Source of the DNA: Bolinopsis microptera
Taxonomy: Eukaryota > Ctenophora > Tentaculata > Lobata > Bolinopsidae
NCBI RefSeq assembly: GCF_026151205.1
Contig: NC_087073.1
Span: 16,821,837 to 16,885,836 of the forward strand
Length of the DNA: 64,000 bases
Direction of reading: 5' to 3'
Each line of letters opens with the position of its first letter. Positions within the stretch are counted from its first letter, which is position 1. Both the position numbers and the translations under genes were made by a program. The notes beneath the pieces were generated by a model that saw nothing but the letters and a program-made list of their open reading frames with translations, ran no database searches and was not told the DNA's origin. Below, one piece after another: positions 33,275 through 44,694 of this stretch.

Positions 33275-33910
33275 ATGTCAATGTTTTGCCCGCTCTGTGA
33301 TAAACAATTCGCTAACAAGCGAAGTCTGTCCTCACACAAAAGTCGGTTTCATCGAGAGAACGTACAGTCAGACACAAGCTCTATCGTGTCAAAAGCTAAC
33401 TCGGATGTGTCTGATGTTGAAATGGATTATCCTGCTGCCACATATTCAGATACTGATACAACAATATCTGAAAGATCTCATCAAGACGGTTCTAACTCTG
33501 AGGAAACAAGCGGTGATGATGAGTCAAAAACAGAATCTAGTATTGTTCGACAACGCAAAGGCAAGCGAAAAGGTGTAGTAATCAAGCAAATAAATAAAAA
33601 GGTGAAGATGTCGAAATTACTCAAAACTCTAGACGTCCTGTTACAAAGAAAATTATGTAAAGAGGAAGACACATGTTTCGACTTTTTATTCTCTTACATA
33701 ATGAAAACTGAAATTTTTGAGACATTGGAGCAGCTTCTCGCTGACTGTGGACAAGATATCACCACAATTTTAAGTATGGAAGAGCGAGCTCTATTGGATG
33801 CAGTTATCATGACTACTAGTCTATCTGATGTCAACAAACTAATGAACGAGAACAAAAATATCGTTAGGAAGATTCATGAACTTTATAACCAAAACGTTGT
33901 TAACTATTGA
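33275..33910 (+). CDS. C2H2 zinc-finger protein of the palindromic element, right copy
   Basis: Second copy of the 211-residue protein described at 29828-30463, with every residue the same: one C2H2 finger near the N-terminus, acidic Ser-rich middle, basic patch, helical C-terminus. It is transcribed away from the palindrome centre. The ATG lies in GTGATGTCAATG; a second in-frame ATG two codons later would give a protein two residues shorter. Codon use is A/T-rich like the surroundings. The function is not known to me. A single finger plus a basic patch suggests DNA binding, not catalysis, and no DDE, RT or recombinase motif is present. Confidence 0.7.
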   Translation: MSMFCPLCDKQFANKRSLSSHKSRFHRENVQSDTSSIVSKANSDVSDVEMDYPAATYSDTDTTISERSHQDGSNSEETSGDDESKTESSIVRQRKGKRKGVVIKQINKKVKMSKLLKTLDVLLQRKLCKEEDTCFDFLFSYIMKTEIFETLEQLLADCGQDITTILSMEERALLDAVIMTTSLSDVNKLMNENKNIVRKIHELYNQNVVNY

Positions 33911-34704
33911 TAAGTATTTGGACATATATAATATATATGATATAGAGTTATTGAATATAGTTTTGTTTAAGTTATCTTCAAAAATCTAAACGTGTGTTTC
34001 CTTGTCTACATTATAACTTATTTAAATAATACATTATAATTATCATTCAGTATTCATTCATATGATATAATTTTAGAAAGTAGAAAATATCTAGACCAGT
34101 TCTTGACAAGAGATTTGTGTCAAATACATTGCACAGATGTTACTGTAACTATGCTGTACAAGGCTTATGGCTATACAATGACGTAGTATTCTTGAGCTGC
34201 TGTAGAGTAACCATCTGCATCCTGAAAGTGCTCTTTATAAATTAGATTTCATATCAAACAGTCAGTGTTACGTGACCGACTACGGTAAAAGAATTAAAAA
34301 CTTAACCTTAAAGTTAAAGATAATAACAATTAAAGCTGAATCAGAGTCAAAATTTACGCAACACACCGCTGAACGCTGAATGATAGTGTAAGCAAAGTTG
34401 CAGGTGTTGTCCTGAAACGGTACACTCTGTCCCTAGTTAAATTTAGAAAGCTCATTATTCATTATCTCACTTTATCAGCACACTTTACAAATAAAAGGTC
34501 GCCGCGTGCCAGATGTTAACGCTGTTGATAGTGATACTTGGTGTTTCATTTATATCTAGAGACTATCTGAATAGAATACGAATCATCTAATTAAATAAAT
34601 GTACAGCTTCATCTTCAATTACACAAGTCACGTGACTAGATAAGTCATGTGACAGGCGAAGATGATGACATGAAACCGCTGCACCAATCAAGCAGAAAAG
34701 AATG

Positions 34705-34777
34705 GCTTCGACTGGGATTCGAACTTGTAATCTCCGGCTAAAAAATCTGGCAGATTAGTCAACTGTGCTAAAGCTAA
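34705..34777 (-). other. tRNA-like (Lys-type) sequence, right arm
   Basis: Exact inverse of the left-arm copy at 28961-29033, with box B at 34716-34724 and box A at 34760-34770 on the minus strand. If the boxes work, both would drive pol III transcripts inward, from the outer ends toward the centre. Confidence 0.45.
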
Positions 34778-34836
34778 ATGTACCCCAATTTTAGGGGTAA
34801 ACGGAGCTCGAAAAAATCCTCTTACACTACTCGTAG

Positions 34837-35764
34837 GCGGCAAAGGATATATATATATTTAACTTGTGAAACAAGCGCGTCACGCAGTACGCGTATCACG
34901 TATACACAATACATATGGCTATGTAAATATACAACCTACCAGGACGCGCGCCGAATTGGACTCGTCGCGACGGTCCCTAATAGATTGAACAAATATTTTA
35001 CGAGTATCACCTGTTAACGTTTGATCAAAAACTTGGTTTCAGCTTCCCCTGTGTGCTGTGTCTAGATCGTTGCCCTTGATTATTATATTGAACCAAGCTC
35101 AAAAATATTATTTATGTTTAACCATTATTTTTAGATATAAACGCGGCGCGTAAAAGCACATGGTTAAGTAACCCCTACTATTGCCATATCATTTAGTTGA
35201 TTCACGATGTCAATCATTCGCAGCTCGGAGAACAAAAGCCCATTTTAATGAATTTGGCCAATCTCTGTGGTTGCGAAGAGAATTATTGAATGCGCGTTAC
35301 CGGGCCGCGCTCAGCCTGTCATTCCGCCTAATCTCTATTGTTGTTTAACAACATTAAAGCCTGGGGTCCTCAGGTAAAATGCGCGGTGCGGCCCAGTAGT
35401 GCATTGCGCTACAAACAATTTAGTATCAAAGTGTTCAGGATAGGAAAGGAAGGCAACTTAACTGAATTAGCGTTTCGGTGTGTGGAAAAGCTTTCAGGCA
35501 CGCGCATTATATTCTTTGCCCCGTTATTTACCTGTCCTTCCAAAACCAAACTAGCAGTCAAGGACAAAAAGTCATACACCAAAATAAATTATATTTAAAG
35601 GATTGTTTTACATCTTTTTATTCTGCAAAATGTGCTAAAATTAAATTTTTTTGTTTCAATGAATTTCTTGTTTTATTGAACTCTTAATACAATAGTTGCA
35701 ACCACATATACTGCAATTTCTTGTAGCGCGATGCGTTACTGTGCCGTGCCGCGCACTCAATGTA
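34837..35764. other. Right flank of the palindrome
   Basis: No gene. TTGATTCACGATGTCAATC at 35197-35215 repeats the phrase at 28737-28755 in the same direction. GCGGCCCAGTAGTGCATTG near 35389 matches GCGGCCCAGTATTGCATTG near 28823. So a dispersed repeat appears on both sides of the palindrome. Confidence 0.55.
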
Positions 35765-37173
35765 TCAACTCTACCTGTATTCGGGGAAATTCTAGAAAAG
35801 TTAATTTATAAGAGGCTCTATAGTTTCCTTACTTCCAAGGGGATAATACATGAAAACCAGTTCGGCTTTAGGAAAGGACACTCCACCAGCCATGCACTGA
35901 ACTACTCTGTAGAACATATAGAATCGTTAATTAGTAAAAAGCAACATGTCCTAGGGGTCTTCATCGATCTCTCAAAAGCCTTTGACACTCTAGATCACTG
36001 TAAACTAACTACTAAATTAAAAAACTACGGTATAAGAATCTCTGAATCTTATCTCTGAATCCTATCTCAAGTTACTTGTCTTATAGGAAACAATTTGTAA
36101 ATGTTCTAGATACCAAATCTGATGAATTTCCGGTCGAATTTGGAGTCCCTCAGGGTAGTGTATTAGGACCTCTACTTTTCCTACTGTATATCAATGATAT
36201 TTGCAATATAACTAATAAGGGCAAATTTGTCTTATTTGCAGACGATACTAATATATTTGTCGCTGCCGATTCGAAAAATAAAGCATACGAATTGGCTAAT
36301 GAAGTACTACAGGCCGTAAACAAGTATATGGGAGTTAACCTACTGCACATTAATGTAAAGAAGTGTTGTTATATGTACTTTTCTCCCTCTAAACGTGATA
36401 ATAGCGAATTAAATGCAGATATAGATAGCCAAAACTTGTCCATAAATAACAAAATAATTAAACGTGTAAGTCAGACAAAATTTCTTGGAGTAATCATTGA
36501 TGATAAACTAAGCTGGAAACCACACATATTATCTCTCAATAAGAAACTAAGTAGTGCTTGTGGACGTATCTACCGTATTAAGAAATGCTTGCCAGAATCA
36601 CTATATAAGCAAATATATCATTCCCTTTTTGAATCACACCTAGGTTATGCTATTTCTGTCTGGGGAGGTATTCCCAATAATCAGTTGAAACCGCTATTTA
36701 TTACTCAAAAGAAGTGTATCAGGATTCTCTTTGGAGACTTTGAAGCCTATGTAGACAAGTTCAAGACATGTGCTAGAGCAAGACCAATTAATTCTCAACG
36801 TCTAGGATCTGAATTCTATGTTAAAGAGTCCACCAAACCTCTATTCACAAAACACGAACTACTTGCTATAGAGAACCTATACAGATACCGTTGTTTAAAC
36901 GAATTGTTTAAGATCATTAAGTCACGAGTACCAATTTCGTTATACTACCTATTCGGCTTATCAAATAGGAAAGATAATTTGTTAATCACGCCCTCTCCAA
37001 CTAATCAATTTATGTACAAATCTGCATGGCTGTGGAACGAATTTCGTAAAGTTGGGCCGATGAATTTCACCTCCCCTTGCAGCTCTGTCAAGAATTTGCT
37101 TAAACAGTCACTTCTAAGAGCTCAAAACAGGTATGGAACTGATTGGTGTGACAAAAATTTCACTGAATTCTGA
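35765..37173 (+). pseudogene. 5'-truncated LINE reverse transcriptase
   Basis: Begins inside the RT fingers (VFGEILEKLIYKRLYSFL), then NQFGFRKGHSTSHAL, FIDLSKAFDTLDH, GVPQGSVLGPLLFLLYIND and the active site FADDTNIF. KFLGVIIDDKLSW follows, with a typical LINE C-terminal region to the stop at 37173. One frame break lies at about 36040-36076, beside a small duplication (TCTCTGAATC-TTA-TCTCTGAATCC). There is no endonuclease, so this is a dead fragment, probably 5'-truncated at insertion. It differs in sequence from the CR1-like LINE at 14049-19946, so it is another family of the CR1/L2/Jockey group. No poly-A or microsatellite tail was identified. Confidence 0.85.
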
Positions 37174-40151
37174 GTGAGAAGTGATACTTGCCTGTTATTC
37201 CCACTTACTGACTGATAATCTTATCTATGGATACCATGCTTGAATTTAGGTAAACAACATAGCACTTCCTCACCAGTCACGTTGAACGCGATCGCCGAAT
37301 GATAAAACAATATGGGAATGAACGCGCACAGCATTGCGCGCTGATACTCTAAATACTGTGCGCGTTTCGTCCGGAACCTGGGGGAGTTCCCGCTCTAATA
37401 TATGTGACGACAGTGATCACTCATTATGAGAACTAATCCTGACCACTTTCCCGGTCGAACAGTACCCAAATCAAACTAATTTATGAACCACGTGTATAGC
37501 CAACGTCCTTGCGGTGCTGAGCCGATGTAAAACTCTTCTGTCTCTTGTTAATATTTTAGTTGAACTGTGCATAAAAGTGTGTAGTGACAAGTGTGTAGTG
37601 GTAATGTATATTATTTATTATGACGACGCGATATTTATAATGCAGAATTAAAAGCTGCTTTCGATATGACTGGTGGTGGGCTCTCTCCGGCGGGACATAG
37701 ATCTATATAGGGGGTACCCGGGGTACGAGTTAACGAACAGTGTTCGTGTCCTTCCACGACCCCCTGTTACCTGTGTTTCTGTCGGGGTAGCCTAATTCAT
37801 CCGTTAGAATCGCAGAGTTAGCGGAGCTCATGATATCTCGCGACGTATGCTGCATGAACGGTGCAAGACTTGCGCCGTTTGTTTCAGCATCCAGTTGCGA
37901 GTGCTTGCCCATCGAAAACATGATTAGTGATTGTGGATTTTATTGATATTACTGATAATCCATCATATTCAGTATTAATGTTATCCATTATTTATTTATT
38001 GACATCCTTCAGTCTCCAAAACGAGGTGTGAAGGTAAATTAACTTTGAGCCTTGTTTTGGCGACTGCTTAATCGATGGGCAAGTAGGTATTTGTTTTTTA
38101 GCAGTGTTGAACATTGAAACAATTATAAAATGTTTATTTTTATCTTATATAACGTACAATATGAATGACATTATATGCTATAGTGACGTAACATATATAG
38201 TGCAAAGAATTAGTAACTTGCGAGATGTGATTTAATGATAATCGACGTTAACATTTTGCAGTTTACAGTTGCACAATGTTGACGTCGATTGTTACTAACA
38301 TTTATCTGAATTTAATACAAGTACATGTTACATATAAATTGGGTAGCTGAATGAAACTCGTGCCTCAAAATTTTCCATTATTAGCATTGCAGTGTCCACG
38401 CCCTGTACTGCGTTAACGACCGAAATTTTCCCAATATGCAATTATTATTTTGCTTCTAAAATTCTCTGATAATTAATAATATATCGTGACATGTAATTGT
38501 AAAATAACAAACCTCGCGCGCGCGGCGCTTACATCTGCACCTAAGAATCTCTCAGCAATGTGTGGCTGTCTGCGCTGCGGGCTGTGTATTGTGTATATAG
38601 CTGAATTTAAATTTAGATTTATTTGTAAATGTATAATAATATTAAATATGTATTGATTGTTTTGTGGTAAATAAAAATTTTGTTTTACTAAAAAATTTTG
38701 TTTTACTAATGAGGCTTCTCACAGCTAGATCTCCTGGCCAGATCGGCGAAATGCGCTACTGTGCCGCAATTAATGCAATTTCTTGACCAGCTTTTCGTTG
38801 TGGGGTATCCAACTCAGTTTATTGTCATTTATTGCACAGTCAAGAATTTAGTTTCAGACACTTGTTTTATTTGGATGCCATCGACATCCAGGTTATAGCA
38901 TTCAGTTGCATGTTGGTGCCCCATGCCGAAAAAGTGCCCCCTCCTCTTTTACCCAAAAACCCAGGCCAAACCCTTACTGGATGGGGTATCATAACTGATG
39001 ACGAAGTATCCAATTAGAGCTACTACATGCCAAACACAAGGATCTTTCGTATTCGTATTCATATGCCTGCATTGCTGTCCAGTCTCAAGACATGGTCACT
39101 CAACTGATGTTAAGTGAGCCGATGAGCTCCACTTCTTGTCAAATTGGCTTTTGAATTACGGCCCAATCATGAAGTAAAACAGTTTATTAAGTTGTATTTT
39201 AACGACAAAATATTGCTAATTCTAGCTCTTGAAAGTTGTATGGCTGCTTTAATTCTTGAAAGTCTTAAGTTTAAACGGCCAAAACACCCTACTTGCCATC
39301 AGTCAGCTGCACCCAGAAACCCTTACTGGATGGGGCCTAACTTTGAAAGTAAAAGAGTTAGAGACTTTTTGTAACATGTTCGTCTTGTATCAAAATTTGC
39401 AACTTTAACTTTGCGGATTCCTGTACTCTGAGTGGCTGAATTGTGTCACGTGCTAGCTGCTTGAACATTGGAATGCGCTACGCGTGCAAATCATGCTTAA
39501 TGTCCGCACAGCGGGGTCAGCGGTGCCCTTCGTTACGCCACTGATTGCATTTCCTATCAGGACGTAGTGTGTATTTGGTGAAAAATACATGTAACACGAT
39601 TTCTTAGTTTTAATATGAAGGCAGTTACATTGTATATTATATAATGGTTATCAGCATTGAGAATTAGATTGGCCTTGAACTGGAAAGCAATCTCCTTAGT
39701 TTCTGCTGAAATATGTTTTATTACTGGTTTTTAACTGTGTAGATTGTTAGGTCAACTTGAACTGTGGTTTCTGGAAGCTGCACAGCATTAAGATCTTTAA
39801 GTTTTTCTGACAGTATAGTTGCCTTTTTACATAATGCGGAATTTGGATGTTGCTACAGTAAGTCGTTTGCTTCTAAATAAACAAGTCCACGTCATTACAA
39901 TTTATCTTGCTCCTGAAGTTGTGGCCCAAAAACAAAAATTATAGCTGTTTTTCTGTTTGGCAGGCAGACCTCATGGATCACTCTCAAACTTAGTCATAGC
40001 TCCAGCAACTATTGGTTGGTATATGGGCTGAATAGAACTAGAGTACAATTTAATTTAACCACTATGCATATTATAGTTAAATTTTAATTTATGGATCTTT
40101 ACTCTCTTGATTACATTATGAGCTTTATTAATATCTATAATTTCCCCACAG
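37174..40151. other. Intergenic, repeats but no recognised gene
   Basis: It contains an inverted pair (AATCGACGTTAACATT near 38238 and its near-inverse near 38275), TGCCCATCG (near 37909) with its inverse near 38074, the doubled AAATTTTGTTTTACTAA at 38676-38709, and a direct repeat of AACCCTTACTGGATGGGG near 38968 and 39319. A minus-strand open frame at 37730-37921 starting MFSMGKHSQLDAE has no recognisable domain. The NFATC2IP 5' exon or promoter is probably at the right end, since CCCCACAG at 40144-40151 looks like a 3' splice site. Confidence 0.5.
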
Positions 40152-40156
40152 TGAAA

Positions 40157-42121
40157 ATGACTGACAGTGGTTCTAGTGATGATGATTTAGGACTATTTTC
40201 CTTTGCAAACAAAAGAACAATTGTGAGTACACCTCCAACATCACCTACAAATAGTGAAAAAGATGAGACCGAATCTCCTGTTGTCAATGACAGAAGTCTA
40301 TTCATGAGGAAAAACAAACGGAAGCGACTCAACGCTCCACACATCATTGATGAGGCAGACAACCAAACTGGCAATGAAAATGATGTTGAAATCAATTCTA
40401 TGACAGAAGATTCTACTGCTATGTCAGAAAAAATTCGTCACTATGACAATATTGTTGCAAATATCTGGTGAGTGAGAACAAGGCCGCTCATGATTGCATT
40501 AAATAAATTGTAAATCGTTTTGGGCTACCAACAGATTTTTGATGTTTCAAACAAGTGTGTAAATCAAGTTAATCAATTACTCACAGTGCATAAATTTGAC
40601 ATTGAACAACAACTCTTATATTAATTGTAACTCTTCATTTCATTCATTTTCATTTCATCTACGCGCATTTTACAAATTACAATTAAAGATCCATTTTTCA
40701 TGTCATGAAATATCTAGACTGTAGTATTATTATGATATATATTATGATATTTCAGTGATATTGATCCAGTTGCAAATGCAATCCAAGTACAACCAACCAA
40801 AAAGTTCAAGAAGATTGCCGAAAAGAGAGAACAACTGATTCAGTAAGTTTGAAATGATGCAACAATGCAAAAAGCACCAAAAGTACAAGTTATAGATTTA
40901 AAAATTGTCTTTGACCATTTGCCATTTCAGCAAAAAAAATCACCTTTGATTGGATATAATATAAATTATAAGTATGCAGAAAAGTTTTAATTATTCTATT
41001 TAAACTCTCATCATAAGATTAACACCCTTTACTGACCACAGCAATATAGATGGTGTGCTAAATAAGTTCAAGAGCAAGATAAACACGGTAGAGGAGGACC
41101 TCCCACATAGCAGTTATGTGGTTGCTGATGATAATGTCCGAGCTGACAGGCCCTTCATGCTGAAGATGAGGAAAGGAAGCAACCTACATCGCTTTAAGAT
41201 CAAAACGGTCAGTGTAAATTTGTTTTGGATATAATTATTCAGTTTTCATGTTTTTTAACTGTACAGAAGAGCAGCAATAAGTGAAAAAAGGTTCCAATTT
41301 CATGCAGTCTTGTCTAGATAAATGATATTTTCGTGTATCCCAGGATACTCCTCTAAAAACGGTGTTGGACCATCTTGCTCCGGAATACAACGTGAAACCA
41401 GAGCTTTTTATCCTACAATTAAATGACGAAACGTTGGATCCTCTGAGGACGCCCAACCAGCTGGGACTGACTGTCGTGGACATTATAGGTACCTGTTGCG
41501 GATGAAATTGGCATCTGAGACCACTAAACTTATCTCATATTCTCATTTCCATGTGCATTTTTATAGGGCCAGGGGACTCAGTCTATATGACGTGAAATTA
41601 CAAAATTGCTAGCGTATAATGTTGATAGAATTAACGTGTCTTTGTGATCCGATAGCCTCTTTATTTGACAGTGTTTACCTTCAGACGTGTTGGTAGGAAG
41701 TGTGCCTCAAAGCACAGCAGCACAAGTACAGATCGTGGACCGTAAGAATGTTATTAAAATCAAAGTTCAATCTACTGACTTCAGGAACAATACTAGAGAA
41801 TACGAAGCGATCAAGGTAATGTCTAGGGCATCTCAATGAGAATGAATGAACACTGAATGTCGTTAAATGTGTTTGAAGTGACAATTACGAATTTAAATTG
41901 TTTACAAATTTCTTATATTAAATCTTATACCCCACATCTATGCTTTAATACCACAATCTCAGACGAAACCCCTGGTGGAATGCCTATTTGAAGCTTGCCA
42001 GGATTTTGGTTACCAGGCTGCGAAATATTTCTTCGATGGAGACGCTATTGATCCCAGGAAGACGCCAATGGAACTAGAACTTGAAGATGATGATTGTTTG
42101 GATATCGTAGAACAAACTTAA
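40157..42121 (+). CDS. NFATC2IP: NFATC2-interacting protein (Rad60/Esc2-type SUMO-like domains), 6 exons
   Basis: Exons 40157-40467, 40756-40842, 41042-41207, 41344-41488, 41685-41815, 41963-42121; all GT-AG, total 999 bases, 332 residues. The N-terminal ~130 residues are acidic and Ser-rich (MTDSGSSDDDLG) with a basic KNKRKR patch, as in this family. Residues ~165-245 form a first SUMO-like domain (FMLKMRKGSNLHRFKI, then TPLKTVLDHLAPEYNV and LGLTVVDIID). Residues ~255-332 form a second (VIKIKVQS, then KPLVECLFEACQDFGY, YFFDGDAIDPRKTPMELELED, and CLDIVEQ). The FFDGD--D---TP-ELE-ED pattern is the SUMO/Rad60 core. The family works with SUMO pathway enzymes in genome stability. A 5' non-coding exon is likely, because a splice acceptor lies just before the ATG. 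Confidence 0.88.
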
Positions 42122-42956
42122 GGAGTCTTATATCTAGTTTGTAATCTTGATCGAATCCAAGGGCTTGTATTTTTAAACTGTGTTGTTATTTGAAACAGAT
42201 TTTGAACTTCTTGATTTCCTTAATGTAATTAAACTTAATGTTAACTATCCTGATAATGCGATAACATTAATACCTGTACTCAATATCTTGTTTAATAATG
42301 GTATATAATACACTGATACGTATCGTGTAAAAATGTATTGCTTAAATATTATCATTGTGAATTAGTTTGGGCCACTTGGTAATCTAGCTAGGCATAGTTG
42401 AGGCACTAAAATGAAATTCCTGGGGCACAGTTGGGGAAAAAGTTACTTTGGGCACAGTTGCAGCAAAAGCAGATGGGGCACACTTGGGAGAAAAGATGAC
42501 CTGGGGCACAGTTTGAGACGGGAATTTCAGGCAAATCGGCAAAAGTAAACAATCTTCTGATCCTTAAAATTTTAATAATTATAAATTGATTCTGAAAACA
42601 ATTTATATAATATAATATACAACATCTGGCTAATATAATGATAATTTGTAAAGTATTTCAGATCATCAGAACTTTAAAATTAACTTAATTCCTGAGAAAA
42701 ACTGTCTAATACTGTCTTCGTATATAAGAAGCAATTTTGCCCCAAGTGTGCGCCAAGTGTGCCCCAAGTGTTCCCCAAGTGTTCCCTAAGTGTTCCCCAA
42801 CTGTGCTCCAAGTTAGCCCGGTTCATAAAACAAAAGTATTATCAAATAATTGTGGTAATAGGCTTATCTGTTGTTCCTTAGGCCAAATAACTAACTAATA
42901 ATAATAATAATTATCAATAAATATCTAATCATCAATCTCTACAATCAACAATCAAC

Positions 42957-44456
42957 ATGCCTAAACGAAAACTACCACGAAGAGAACTTCCTCATCTTTC
43001 AACCCTGCTTGATAAGCTGTCCTTCTCTAAATTCCCAACATATGGCGCAGTTACTCGGAGGATCATGTCCGAGAGCCTAGAGCAGAACCTGAGAACCACG
43101 GCTTATTCAGCATATCTGAAGCTGTCCAGATTGTAAAGACCTCGGAACTTGTGGAGCTTTGGGAGTAGTGAGTACGCTGGATACGGAGATATCTTGATGA
43201 CACCACCACTATTACAAAACATATGTTAAGTCTTCATTTTGACTACAAGCAAATCATGGAAGTCGCAACATCTCGACGAGAAACGGAAACCTATAAGAAG
43301 AAAGAAGCCGCTTCCCTATCGACGTTGGACGACTTGTTCGACATCCCTTCCTAAGATCTTCCAACCTCATTACCGAGGAAGACCATAATTTCCTTCTCAA
43401 CCATTGGCAAAACACCATCTCTTCCACAAGGGATTGGAATACTAAAATAGCAGTGAAAAAGAAACTAGCATGAGTGGAGAAATTTCTCAAGTTTGCTCAT
43501 TCAGCCACTACACCTCAAGCTTCCTCTTCACTCACTCTGGAACCCTCTCCCGACGGTGACTCGATGAACTCGATAAACTCTACGGAGGAGTACACTCCTA
43601 AACGCTTCTGCTCTTCTCGCCCTTCTGGAACAACAGTCGACATCTCCAAGTTAAGGACTGCCTAAAGAAGCTGGCCCCTCAAATTAACTTCGACGGGAAG
43701 CTTCTACCCAACTTGTACGGACATGAAGCTCCCGGAGATCCCTGCCGCCTACAAAGAAGAGACGGAAGACCTTCTTGCTTTCATCGACCTTCGATTGTCA
43801 CATCAGAACGTGAAAGACTTGGCCAGAGGAGATTATCAGGAGTACCTAGAGAGCTAGAGCTCGCAAAGATTATCCTTGGAGGAACTATCGAAAGGAAAAA
43901 AGGATACACATACCACATACAGAGACCAGGAGCAGACCACCACGCTCGCTGGATGATCTGCTCCTGAAGATGTCACTACTTCGCCATCAGCTTGGGCTTC
44001 ACTGGAGGACGAAAAAGAAGATCCAGCAAATGGCTCTGGTTGCCGTGTTCGTGTACCTAGATTCTAGGTCCTAGAAGCATGGTTTACCTCGGGGTCCCTC
44101 TTCTCAGCTGCAGCCAACGATCTAAAGCTGTACAACCGTATCCTGAAGTTCACGAAGTTCACCAAGACAGTATCCTGTTCAACAGCGACTGTTATAAACA
44201 GGCACACTTGGTACCTGACAGAAGATCTCATTATACCTTTGGCTTTGTTTGACGAGTCCTTATCATTGGAGACGAGGAACAGCATCGCAACGAAGATCAG
44301 CATGCTGCCATCAGTTGAGGTTGAAATCGGAAAGCCTGTTCTTCCCGCCCTCACCAAGAAGTCCTGCCTGATAGACTTCGTTGGACCGAGATCAGACTTG
44401 CTCTTCTGGAAGTGCCCCACTCCTTCTTGGAGGCTGAAGAGTGGACTTCTAACTTA
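42957..44456 (+). pseudogene. Decayed transposon protein, unrecognised
   Basis: Starts MPKRKLPRRELPHL and runs 59 codons to a stop. Coding-like pieces then continue in shifting frames: KIILGGTIERKKGYTYHI near 43868-43920, and at the end a clean 72-codon piece (44239-44456) with MALFDESLSLETRN and CLIDFVGPRSDLLFWK. Several frameshifts and stops separate them. I do not recognise the family. Its place inside the middle TIR element makes it that element's own protein, probably its former transposase or a companion. Confidence 0.5.
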
Positions 44457-44694
44457 ATTAGATTTAATTTGTAAATGTTGTTTGATATTGATAATTTTAT
44501 TCTTAAACATAAACTGCCGTATTCAATCTATTATTATATTAGCAAACTAGGAACCGACCGGAAATCCGGCTGAATCCGGTTCCGGCCGGATATCCGGCTT
44601 CAAAATCCGGTTCCGGTTCCTGCTCCGGCTGGAAAAAAATTTGCCGGATTTTTGCCGGATTTCAGTTTTTTTACCGAAAAAAAAATCAAAAAAA

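Larger units (their letters stand above)
28906..34832. mobile_element. 5.9-kb palindromic (fold-back) element with two copies of one gene
   Basis: Left arm 28906-31452 and right arm 32286-34832 are inverted copies with no length difference: mirrored positions always sum to 63738. I found no mismatch in the stretches compared, including matching rare variants in the repeat part. The 833-base spacer (31453-32285) holds extra satellite units in left-arm orientation, so the structure is not a simple mirror of the whole. Outside the arms the flanks differ, but GTAG occurs directly on both sides (28902-28905 and 34833-34836), a possible 4-bp target duplication. Each arm, from outside inward, has a tRNA-like stretch, a long untranslated region, a zinc-finger gene read outward, its TATA box, and satellite repeats. 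No transposase is present, so mobilisation would need help from elsewhere. Confidence 0.75.
32286..34832 (-). repeat. Right arm of the palindrome (2547 bp)
   Basis: Inverse copy of 28906-31452, ending ATCCTCTTACACTACTC. The orientation of the satellite switches at about 32286, from AATGTTGC to GCAACATT. Confidence 0.88.

Noticed and set aside
28906-34832. Palindrome as a plain sequencing or assembly hairpin artefact
   Set aside because: The spacer is asymmetric, the outer flanks are unique on both sides and a short direct repeat borders it. The idea is not fully excluded and is listed as the refutation test.
28906-34832. LTR retrotransposon
   Set aside because: The large repeats are inverted, not direct, and there is no gag, protease, RT or integrase between them.
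37730-37921. Minus-strand open frame MFSMGKHSQLDAE...
   Set aside because: 63 codons, no known domain, no supporting splice partner found; left as unproven.
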